The notes below the pieces were generated by a model. The model worked only from the letters and a program-made list of their open reading frames with translations. It searched no databases and was not told where the DNA came from. A DNA stretch of 64,000 nt from an uncultured Lachnospiraceae bacterium (GTDB lineage Bacteria > Bacillota > Clostridia > Lachnospirales > Lachnospiraceae). Below, one piece after another: positions 8,274 through 15,464 of the stretch; position 1 is the first letter of the stretch; each line of letters begins with the position of its first letter. Both the position numbers and the translations under genes were made by a program. The DNA lies in contig CAJUDZ010000001.1 in assembly GCA_910584965.1 (NCBI GenBank), positions 186,001 through 250,000 of the forward strand, given 5' to 3'.

Positions 8274-8300
8274 AGCACAGTAAACTGCATTTACTGTGCT
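8274..8300 (+). terminator. Terminator after glnA-ANTAR
   Basis: AGCACAGTAAA (8274-8284) and TTTACTGTGCT (8290-8300) form a perfect 11-bp stem with loop CTGCA. The T tail is broken (TTATGTGTTTTT), so strength is moderate. Confidence 0.65.
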
Positions 8301-8431
8301 TTATGTGTTTTTGTATTTATATTATAGTAAACTATATACCATACGGCTGCGGAGCGGAACTTTGGCGGTGAAAGCGTTTTTCTGCGGGGACTGTACGGCG
8401 GCCGGAAATGAACGGAAAGGCGGGGTTATTT

Positions 8432-9277
8432 ATGAAATTCACGAAGATGCACGGGTGTGGGAACGATTATATTTATATCAACGGGTTTGCGGAGCAGATC
8501 GCACAGGATGAAAAGCCGGCGCTTGTGCAAAAGATCAGCGACAGGCATTTCGGAATCGGCGGGGACGGGGCTATTTTTATCAACCCTTCCGACGAAGCGG
8601 ATTTCGAGATGGAAATGTATAATGCGGACGGCAGCAGGGCGGAAATGTGCGGGAACGGCATTCGCTGTGTGGCAAAATATGTGTATGATAACGGTCTGAC
8701 AGACAAGACGGAAATCAGCATTGTGAGCTGTGGACAGGTAAAGTATCTGGAACTTTTTTTAAAAGACGGCCAGGTGGATACGGTCAGGGTCAATATGGGA
8801 GCGCCGGAGTTTCGGGCGGCTATGATTCCCGTTACGGCCGAAAAAGAAGACATGAGTGTCATAAATGAGCCGATTACGGTACAGGGCGAAACATATAAAA
8901 TGACATGTATGTCGATGGGGAATCCTCATGCGGTGGTTTTCGTGGAAGATGTGGAACATCTGGACATAGAAAAGATCGGCCCTTATTTTGAAACGCACGA
9001 GCGTTTTCCGAAGAGGACCAATACGGAGTTTGTAAAAGTGATCGATAAAAATCATGTGCAGATGCGCGTCTGGGAGAGGGGAACGGGAGAGACCCTGGCC
9101 TGCGGAACGGGGTGCTGTGCGGCGGCGGCGGCCTGTATTCTAAATGGTTTGACGTTTGAGACGGTTACTGTTAAACTATTAGGTGGAGAGCTTGAAATCA
9201 CCTGGGACAGGGAGGCGGACCGGATTTATATGACCGGACCGGCGACGACTGTCTTTACGGGAGAATATATTTGTTAA
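8432..9277 (+). CDS. dapF: Diaminopimelate epimerase
   Basis: A 281-residue enzyme that converts LL- to meso-diaminopimelate for lysine and peptidoglycan. The start MKFTKMHGCGNDYIY is typical, which is why ATG 8432 (after AAAGGCGGGG) is preferred to the in-frame ATG at 8408. The two catalytic cysteines are in EMCGNGIRC and ETLACGTGCC. It is followed at once by dapL, so one mRNA supplies the substrate and its epimerisation. Confidence 0.96.
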   Translation: MKFTKMHGCGNDYIYINGFAEQIAQDEKPALVQKISDRHFGIGGDGAIFINPSDEADFEMEMYNADGSRAEMCGNGIRCVAKYVYDNGLTDKTEISIVSCGQVKYLELFLKDGQVDTVRVNMGAPEFRAAMIPVTAEKEDMSVINEPITVQGETYKMTCMSMGNPHAVVFVEDVEHLDIEKIGPYFETHERFPKRTNTEFVKVIDKNHVQMRVWERGTGETLACGTGCCAAAAACILNGLTFETVTVKLLGGELEITWDREADRIYMTGPATTVFTGEYIC

Positions 9278-9294
9278 GAAGGGATGGAAATCAC

Positions 9295-10509
9295 ATGGTT
9301 AAGGTAAACGATAATTATTTGAAGCTGCCCGGCAGCTATCTTTTCTCAACGATCGGAAAGAAAGTAAACGCGTATACGGCGGCAAACCCGGATAAAAAAA
9401 TTATCCGTCTGGGAATCGGCGATGTGACGCAGCCGTTGTCCCCTGCAGTAATCGGCGCGTTGCATAAGGCGGTGGATGAGATGGCGGATGCGAAGACGTT
9501 CCGCGGTTATGCGCCGGATCTTGGATATGAATTTCTGCGGACGGCGATTGCGGACAATGACTATCGGGCGAGAGGATGCCGGATTGAGGCCGATGAGATC
9601 TTTATTTCCGACGGTGCGAAATGTGATTCCGGCAACATTCAGGAGATTTTCGGCACCGACAATAAAATTGCGGTCTGCGATCCGGTATACCCTGTCTATG
9701 TGGATACAAATGTTATGGCGGGCCGGACGGGCACTTATGATGCCGGGACGGGCAACTGGAGCGATGTGATCTATATGCCCTGTACGGCGGAAAACGGTTT
9801 TGCACCGGAGCTTCCGAAAGAAGTGCCGGATTTGATTTACCTGTGTTTTCCGAACAATCCGACCGGTTCAACCATTACGAAAGCGCAGTTACAGGAATGG
9901 GTCGATTTTGCCAATAAAAACGGTTCCGTCATCATTTATGATGCGGCGTATGAGGCTTATATCTCACAGGAAGACGTGCCGCATACGATTTATGAGTGCG
10001 AAGGAGCGAGAACCTGTGCAATCGAGCTTCGATCTTTTTCCAAGAATGCGGGATTCACGGGCGTACGGCTGGGCTTTACGGTTATTCCTAAGGAACTGAA
10101 GGCAGGGGACGTGCAGCTTCATGCGCTCTGGGCAAGACGCCACGGAACCAAATACAACGGAGCGCCCTATATCATCCAGCGCGCCGGGGAAGCGGTTTAC
10201 AGCGAAGCGGGCAAAAAAGAGACAAAGGAACTCGTTGCTTATTATATGAAAAACGCCGCTTATATCCTGAACGGTCTGAAATCCGCGGGATACAGCGTAT
10301 CCGGCGGTGTGAACGCGCCTTATATCTGGTTAAAAGCGCCGAACGGCATGACGAGCTGGGAATTTTTCGATTATCTGTTAGAAAAGGCCAACGTGGTGGG
10401 CACGCCGGGTTCCGGTTTCGGACCGAGCGGCGAGACTTATTTCAGACTGACGGCTTTCGGAAGTTATGAAAATACGGTGGAAGCGGTTGACAGGCTGACC
10501 AGACTGTAA
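9295..10509 (+). CDS. dapL: LL-diaminopimelate aminotransferase
   Basis: A 404-residue fold-type I PLP enzyme that makes LL-diaminopimelate directly from tetrahydrodipicolinate, bypassing succinylated or acetylated intermediates. Family marks include the start VKVNDNYLKLPGSYLF, NNPTGSTIT and the PLP lysine in RSFSKNAGFTGVRLGF. ATG 9295 has AAGAAGGGATGG upstream; an in-frame TTG at 9271 overlaps dapF. The pair with dapF shows that this organism uses the DapL variant of the lysine pathway. Confidence 0.95.
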   Translation: MVKVNDNYLKLPGSYLFSTIGKKVNAYTAANPDKKIIRLGIGDVTQPLSPAVIGALHKAVDEMADAKTFRGYAPDLGYEFLRTAIADNDYRARGCRIEADEIFISDGAKCDSGNIQEIFGTDNKIAVCDPVYPVYVDTNVMAGRTGTYDAGTGNWSDVIYMPCTAENGFAPELPKEVPDLIYLCFPNNPTGSTITKAQLQEWVDFANKNGSVIIYDAAYEAYISQEDVPHTIYECEGARTCAIELRSFSKNAGFTGVRLGFTVIPKELKAGDVQLHALWARRHGTKYNGAPYIIQRAGEAVYSEAGKKETKELVAYYMKNAAYILNGLKSAGYSVSGGVNAPYIWLKAPNGMTSWEFFDYLLEKANVVGTPGSGFGPSGETYFRLTAFGSYENTVEAVDRLTRL

Positions 10510-10540
10510 GACGATCTAAACGTGGAAGGGGAATGGGAGT

Positions 10541-11308
10541 ATGGTTATGAAGCGAAAACGGAGCATTGCCGTCATTTTGCTGGCCGGTCTGATGCTATCC
10601 GCAACGGCATGCGGAAGCGGCCGGGAAGAAAGCACCGTTGCCGAAGCCGATGCGGAAAAAATCAGGGAAGAGGCCGAAGCCGAAATGAAGGCGAGACATG
10701 AGGCGCGGACGGAAAACAGCCGGGAAACGGCGTCCGCGGGCGACAGCGATGAAGGTGCCGGCGGGGCCGGGACGGAAGAAGCGTCCGATGACGGATATGT
10801 CAAAGGGAAGGTAACGGATACCGCTTTTGAAAGCGAGTGGATAGGACTGCGCTACGATCTTCCCGAAGGTTTCACCATGTCGGACGAAGACGATATAGAC
10901 GCTGTTTTAGAGGCAGGCGGCTCCATGCTTTATGAAGATCAGGTGGACAATATTGTCGATTATGCCAAACTCATTATGGTGTACGAAATGATGGCGCAGG
11001 ACAGCTACGGCAATGTGATCACGCTTTTTGTGGAAAAAACATCGCTCGATATCGATACTTATGTGGCTGCCATCAAAATGCAGATGGCGAGGGTCGACCA
11101 GATGGATATTTCCATGGATGAAGGTGAGACGGTGGAAGTCGGCGGCGTGGAGTTTGAGAAATATTCTCTGACGCTCGCTTATGGCGGCATGGAAGTAAAT
11201 GAGGATTACTATTTAAAGAAAAAAGACGGCAGAATGATCTGCATGCTGACGGGTTATTCAAGCGATGAAGCGGCCGAAGCGATCATGAGCGGTTTTTCAC
11301 CGTACTGA
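10541..11308 (+). CDS. Lipoprotein of unknown function
   Basis: A 255-residue exported protein. A basic start and hydrophobic stretch end in a lipobox (LSATAC), so it should be lipid-anchored outside the membrane. A low-complexity charged linker (about 30-85, Glu/Ala/Ser/Gly-rich) tethers a folded domain of about 170 residues starting near IGLRYDLPEGF. A similar plan (lipobox, linker, domain for a bound or stressed state) is seen in the lipoprotein at 21578. ATG 10541 and ATG 10547 both have usable GGGAG/GGAAGGGG sites. Ends at a clear terminator. Confidence 0.8.
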   Translation: MVMKRKRSIAVILLAGLMLSATACGSGREESTVAEADAEKIREEAEAEMKARHEARTENSRETASAGDSDEGAGGAGTEEASDDGYVKGKVTDTAFESEWIGLRYDLPEGFTMSDEDDIDAVLEAGGSMLYEDQVDNIVDYAKLIMVYEMMAQDSYGNVITLFVEKTSLDIDTYVAAIKMQMARVDQMDISMDEGETVEVGGVEFEKYSLTLAYGGMEVNEDYYLKKKDGRMICMLTGYSSDEAAEAIMSGFSPY

Positions 11309-11333
11309 ATTTCAGGCGGCAGTAATATAAAGG

Positions 11334-11362
11334 AAGGCGCGGGCGGTTTGTCCGCGCTTTTT
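11334..11362 (+). terminator. Terminator after lipoprotein gene
   Basis: GCGCGG (11337-11342) pairs with CCGCGC (11352-11357) around a 9-nt loop, followed by T5, with flanking A residues that extend the stem. Confidence 0.7.
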
Positions 11363-11429
11363 GTAAATAAGACATGAATTTTCATGCCGCCGGATGCAGC
11401 GCGTCCGACAGCGTGGGAAAGGAATACCT

Positions 11430-11990
11430 ATGACGGATTTGCAGTTTGAGACCGCTATGTGTAAAATACGGTCGGGAGACAAGCAGGGGCTTCAGGAAAT
11501 ATACGAAGAGTATATCGGGTTAATTTACGCCATCGTAAAAGACGTCCTGAAAAATAAGGAAAACGCGGAAGATGTGACCAGCGATTTTTTTATCAGGTTA
11601 TGGGATAAGGCGGATACGTTTCAGAGCGGACGCGGACATAAAACCTGGATTACGACGATTGCGAGGAATATGGCGATCGATTATCTGAGAAAATACAGGA
11701 AAGAAGAAGTCAGGGAGTTTTTGGAGGAACCGGATACGGAGGACGTCTTAAAAGCCGGTGCTGCGCCGGACAGCCCGGTAGAACGGGAAGTCCTGTCGGA
11801 TATGACGATTACGGAGGCGCTGTCCGGGCTGAAAGAGAATGAAAAACAGATTATGAACATGAAAATTCTGGGCGATATGACTTTTCAGGAAATTGCGGGA
11901 ACGCTGCGGATTTCGATCGGCACGGTGACATGGCGGTATCAGAACGCGGTAAAAAAATTAAGGAGGTGCGGCTATGGAACGGGATTTTGA
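11430..11990 (+). CDS. ECF-type RNA polymerase sigma factor
   Basis: A 186-residue sigma-70 family member. Region 2 spans about residues 20-90 (YIGLIYAIVKDVLKNKENAE, then WITTIARNMAIDYLRKY). Region 4 is at about 125-180 (FQEIAGTLRISIGTVTWRY). It has no region 1 or 3, as expected for ECF factors. ATG 11430 sits 7 bp after GGGAAAGGAA. It overlaps the next gene, a membrane anti-sigma-like protein, by 17 bp, so the pair is coupled and the sigma factor is probably held at the membrane until an envelope signal releases it. Confidence 0.9.
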   Translation: MTDLQFETAMCKIRSGDKQGLQEIYEEYIGLIYAIVKDVLKNKENAEDVTSDFFIRLWDKADTFQSGRGHKTWITTIARNMAIDYLRKYRKEEVREFLEEPDTEDVLKAGAAPDSPVEREVLSDMTITEALSGLKENEKQIMNMKILGDMTFQEIAGTLRISIGTVTWRYQNAVKKLRRCGYGTGF

Positions 11991-12978
11991 GCAGGAATTT
12001 AAAGAGCTGAAACAAAGTGAAATACCGGATTTATGGAATCGTATCGAAGCCGGACTGTCCGAAAAAAAGAATGTGACATATGCGTCAGGAAATATAATGA
12101 CGGTACCGGATAAAATAGCGGTTGAAAATGGAAACCGAAGCGCAGAGAAACGGTTTTCATGGAGAAAATGGGGAACACTGATTGCGGCCTGTCTTTGTGT
12201 CGCTATCATTTTTCCGGCGTTTTCTCTGCTTGTCAGGAATAAAAGTTATCCGGAATCCACATCCGAAGCGACGGCCTGTGATACGGCGGCCGGGGCCGCG
12301 GTTGACGCGGCTGCGGAGGAAAATACATGGGATGCGGGCGCGGAAGGAGGCGCGTGGGATACGCCTGAGGCCGCGGTTGATGCGGCTGCGGAGGAAAATA
12401 CATGGGATGCGGGTGCGGAGGAAGGCGCGTGGGATATGCCCGAGGCCGCCGCTGAAGAGACAACGGATGGCGCTTCCGACGCAGGCGGTACAAAACCGGG
12501 CGTTCCGGCGGACGATGCCGCAGTAGAAGCCCAGACTTCGGAGAATGCAGAGGATTCCGATCAGAAAGAGTTTGCGGCATCGGAAGAAACGGACAATATG
12601 GCAACGGAAAGCGCCCGGAAAGAAGAAACCGATGAAGCGGAAAAAACGGGAAAAGAAGAGGAAAACAAGGATGTTCAGGCGGTTTTGGACGAACTGCCCG
12701 ACGGCCGGATTCTGAAAGAAGCCGTCGTGCGGATTCAGAAAGCCGAAGACGTAGGAAGCTTATATCAGGGTGTGGTGGTGCAGGAGGACGCGGATGCTCT
12801 GTTAAAGAGCGGAGCACAGATTGTGCTTGTATGCAATGCCGATACGTCTTACGCTGTTCCGGCCGGACCGCGGGACGAAAAGGCGTTAAAAGAAGAAACG
12901 GTCTATCGGATGACTCTGCGTTATGACAGGGAAGAGAGAAATTTTGTCGTCGTGACGGCCGGGAATATGGAAGAATGA
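11974..12978 (+). CDS. Anti-sigma-factor-like membrane protein with tandem repeats
   Basis: A 334-residue single-pass protein. Residues 1-65 are cytoplasmic and should contact the sigma factor encoded just upstream. A hydrophobic helix lies at about 69-88. The outside part starts with a low-complexity Ala/Glu/Asp region carrying two perfect-length 25-residue repeats (AVDAAAEENTWDAGAE...), followed by a Glu/Thr/Lys linker and a small C-terminal domain from about residue 230. There is no clear zinc-binding ASD motif, so assignment rests on position, topology and overlap. Confidence 0.75.
   Translation: MERDFEQEFKELKQSEIPDLWNRIEAGLSEKKNVTYASGNIMTVPDKIAVENGNRSAEKRFSWRKWGTLIAACLCVAIIFPAFSLLVRNKSYPESTSEATACDTAAGAAVDAAAEENTWDAGAEGGAWDTPEAAVDAAAEENTWDAGAEEGAWDMPEAAAEETTDGASDAGGTKPGVPADDAAVEAQTSENAEDSDQKEFAASEETDNMATESARKEETDEAEKTGKEEENKDVQAVLDELPDGRILKEAVVRIQKAEDVGSLYQGVVVQEDADALLKSGAQIVLVCNADTSYAVPAGPRDEKALKEETVYRMTLRYDREERNFVVVTAGNMEE
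12298..12447 (+). repeat. 75-bp tandem repeat, two copies
   Basis: Two in-frame 75-bp units (12298-12372 and 12373-12447) encode 25-residue repeats that differ at only two residues. They lie in the extracytoplasmic linker of the anti-sigma-like protein, and the copy number could change without breaking the frame. Confidence 0.75.
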
Positions 12979-13505
12979 GAATCATAACAGAAAGAAAGGT
13001 GCCGATCATTTTTCTGACGGCGGCGGATGAAGAAACGGATATGACCATGGGGCTTGATATCGGCGGAGACGATTATATAACGAAACCGTTCAAGCTGGCC
13101 GTACTTTTTTCCAGAATCAATGCGGTTCTCCGCAGAAGCGCCCGGTTCGGTCCGGACGACGGGGAGCTGCATTCTAACGGCATTACGGTGCAGATGCTAA
13201 AAGGTAAGGTGTATAAAAGCGGGGAGGAAGTGGAACTGACGGCGAGTGAGTACAGGCTGTTATGCCTTTTCATGGAAAATCCCGGCATGATTCTTTCGGC
13301 GGAACAGATTCTTGGAAAACTGTGGGACTGCAGCGAAAATTATGTGGACGGCAACACCCTTACCGTTTATATCCGCAGACTGCGGACAAAAATCGAGGAT
13401 GACCCGGGCAGACCGGAAAGAATTGTGACGGTCCGGGGCATGGGATATAAATGGAATACGGATAGGGTAAAAGCGGGCGGGAAAGAATACCCGGAGGAAG
13501 ATTAG
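12975..13505 (+). CDS. OmpR-family response regulator, receiver truncated at N-terminus
   Basis: A 176-residue protein that begins in the middle of a receiver domain: the first recognisable motif is VPIIFLTAADE, then the conserved lysine in YITKPF. The first 60-odd residues, including the acidic pocket and the phosphoacceptor aspartate, are missing. The C-terminal winged helix (about 75-165, with VYIRRLRTKIED and VRGMGYKW) is intact. The ATG overlaps the stop of the anti-sigma-like gene, so a deletion seems to have joined the two operons here. The kinase gene follows after 36 bp. It may still bind DNA constitutively. Could be called a pseudogene. Confidence 0.85.
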   Translation: MRIITERKVPIIFLTAADEETDMTMGLDIGGDDYITKPFKLAVLFSRINAVLRRSARFGPDDGELHSNGITVQMLKGKVYKSGEEVELTASEYRLLCLFMENPGMILSAEQILGKLWDCSENYVDGNTLTVYIRRLRTKIEDDPGRPERIVTVRGMGYKWNTDRVKAGGKEYPEED

Positions 13506-13541
13506 CGGAAGGTTCCCATGTGTAAAGGAGGAGGGCCGGTG

Positions 13542-14630
13542 ATGAAACTATTTGCAGACAGAAAAATCAGGGCCCTTTTTTATAAAATACTTTTTTTCGC
13601 AGCGGCATTTTCAGGAATTTCCGCCGGCGGGATAGTTTATTTTGGCAAACGGGATGCGCCGGAATACGCGGCATATTTTGTGCTTGCCTGTTCGCTGTGC
13701 ATGATATTGACCATAATAGTCAAACTTCTCGTATATTTCCGGGAACAGAACCGTATAATAGAGGAAGCTGCGGCACAGGTCCGGGAGTATATGGCGGGCA
13801 GTCAGGAATCCCGGATTGCCTGTTATGAGGAAGGGGAGCTGTACCGGCTGTTCCATGAGGTTAATTCGCTTGCTGCCATCCTGAATGCGCATACGGAGAA
13901 AGAGCGGAAGGCGAGGGTATTTCTCAAAGATACCATTTCCGATATTTCCCATCAGTTGAAAACGCCGCTTGCCGCGCTTAATATCTATAACGGTATTTTG
14001 CAGGACGAGGCGCAGGACGCACCGGCGATTCAGGAATTTACGGCGCTTTCCGAGCAGGAACTGGACAGAATCGAAACGCTGGTGCAGAATCTTTTGAAAA
14101 TAACAAAGCTGGATGCGGGAACGATTGTGATGGAATGTCATCCGGAGAACGTGGCGGATATGATGGAAGACGTCAGGAAACATTTCGCGTTCCGGGCCGA
14201 ACGCGAGGGCAAGGAAATTCGTCTTTCGGGCGGCCGGGAAAGTACGCTTTTATGCGACCGTACCTGGATGATGGAAGCGGTCGGAAACATTGTCAAAAAT
14301 GCGCTGGACCATACGAAAGCGGGCGGGCTGATACAGATCGAATGGAAGGAACAGGCTTCCGTGCTGCGCCTTACGGTCAGAGATAACGGAAGCGGGGTTC
14401 ATACCGAGGATTTATATCATATTTTCAAGCGGTTTTACCGCAGTCGTTTTTCCAAAGACACGCAGGGCATCGGCCTGGGACTGCCGTTAGCCAAATCCGT
14501 TATAGAAGCGCATAACGGCACCATCGAAGTAGACAGCATGGAGGGGGCCGGAACCACTTTTGTGCTGAATTTTATGCTGGAGTCTGCCGGTTCTGACAGC
14601 ATATCTGTGTGTAAGCCTACAAAATTGTAG
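13542..14630 (+). CDS. Sensor histidine kinase
   Basis: A 362-residue membrane kinase. Two hydrophobic helices at about 15-35 and 42-62 enclose almost no outside loop, as in BceS-type kinases that sense through an ABC transporter. A HAMP-like/coiled stretch precedes the HisKA domain with the phosphorylated histidine in DISHQLKTPLAAL. The ATP-binding domain has the N box (NIVKNALDH), G1 (DNGSGV) and G2 (GIGLGLPLAK). ATG 13542 follows AAAGGAGGAGG. Its cognate regulator just upstream lacks the phosphoacceptor, so the phosphorelay from this locus is probably broken. Confidence 0.92.
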   Translation: MKLFADRKIRALFYKILFFAAAFSGISAGGIVYFGKRDAPEYAAYFVLACSLCMILTIIVKLLVYFREQNRIIEEAAAQVREYMAGSQESRIACYEEGELYRLFHEVNSLAAILNAHTEKERKARVFLKDTISDISHQLKTPLAALNIYNGILQDEAQDAPAIQEFTALSEQELDRIETLVQNLLKITKLDAGTIVMECHPENVADMMEDVRKHFAFRAEREGKEIRLSGGRESTLLCDRTWMMEAVGNIVKNALDHTKAGGLIQIEWKEQASVLRLTVRDNGSGVHTEDLYHIFKRFYRSRFSKDTQGIGLGLPLAKSVIEAHNGTIEVDSMEGAGTTFVLNFMLESAGSDSISVCKPTKL

Positions 14631-14631
14631 G
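14616..14631. promoter_or_regulatory. Inverted repeat CCTACAA-AA-TTGTAGG
   Basis: A perfect 7-bp inverted repeat with a 2-bp centre at the very end of the kinase gene, about 140 bp before the ABC transporter gene. It could be an operator for the transporter genes. Confidence 0.35.
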
Positions 14632-14767
14632 ATAAAATTCATTTCATTGTAAGGTAGGCGAGGTATTCTTTCCGTACAGATAAGCGTTGGCAGACAGAAG
14701 CGGCAGGCCGGATGTTTCTGAGCATGCAGTTCTCCGTATGCTGACGCGGGACAGGAGGAAAGAAAAA

Positions 14768-15451
14768 ATGAATTTGTTAGAAGTAAAATCCGTTTCCAAA
14801 ACTTATGGCAGCAGAGAAACGGCTGTGCATGCCTTGAAAGATGTCAGTTTTTCCGTGCCTAAGGGCGAGTTTGCGGCGGTGGTCGGGGAGTCCGGATCCG
14901 GTAAAAGTACGCTCCTCAATATGCTCGGGGCGCTCGATACGCCGACAGACGGAAAGGTATTCATCGACGGCTGTGATATATTCGCGATGAAGGAGCGGGA
15001 GCTCACCGTCTTCAGACGCCGCAATATCGGCTTTATTTTCCAGGCTTTTCATTTAATTCCCGAATTGACGGTGGAACAGAACATTCTTTTTCCGGTGCTT
15101 CTGGATTATCAGAAGCCGGACAGGAAATATCTGGAAGAACTGCTTTCGGTGCTCGGACTGAAAGAGAGGCGCGGCCATCTGCCGGGACAGCTGTCGGGCG
15201 GGCAGCAGCAGAGGACGGCGATCGGGCGGGCTCTTTTTACGCGGCCATCCCTGATTCTGGCGGATGAGCCGACCGGCAATCTGGATTCCCGGAACAGCAG
15301 CGAAGTCATCGCGTTGTTGAAAAAAGCTTCCGGCAAATATGAGCAGACTATCGTAATGATTACCCATAACCGCAGCATCGCGCAGATTGCGGACCGGGTT
15401 CTGCAGGTATCCGACGGTGTGATGACCGATTTCGGAAGACATCAGGATTGA
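14768..15451 (+). CDS. ABC transporter ATP-binding protein (MacB/BceA type)
   Basis: A 227-residue ATPase. Walker A is GESGSGKST, the Q-loop is in IFQAFHLIPELT, the signature is LSGGQQQR and Walker B is LILADEPTGNLD with a late H-loop (MITHN). This sequence type drives FtsX-fold permeases for peptide efflux or antibiotic-target protection. ATG 14768 has AGGAGG upstream. It lies between a histidine kinase and the large permease, the usual arrangement of peptide-antibiotic sensing and resistance modules. Confidence 0.93.
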   Translation: MNLLEVKSVSKTYGSRETAVHALKDVSFSVPKGEFAAVVGESGSGKSTLLNMLGALDTPTDGKVFIDGCDIFAMKERELTVFRRRNIGFIFQAFHLIPELTVEQNILFPVLLDYQKPDRKYLEELLSVLGLKERRGHLPGQLSGGQQQRTAIGRALFTRPSLILADEPTGNLDSRNSSEVIALLKKASGKYEQTIVMITHNRSIAQIADRVLQVSDGVMTDFGRHQD

Positions 15452-15464
15452 GGAGGGACGAAGT

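Noticed and set aside
12233..13048. Pro/Arg-rich minus-strand frame opposite the anti-sigma-like gene
   Set aside because: Low-complexity mirror of the Ala/Glu repeats.
14616..14631. CopY/BlaI-type operator reading of CCTACAAAATTGTAGG
   Set aside because: The consensus has a 2-bp spacing between TACA and TGTA, here it is 4, and no BlaI-like gene is nearby. Kept only as an unassigned inverted repeat.
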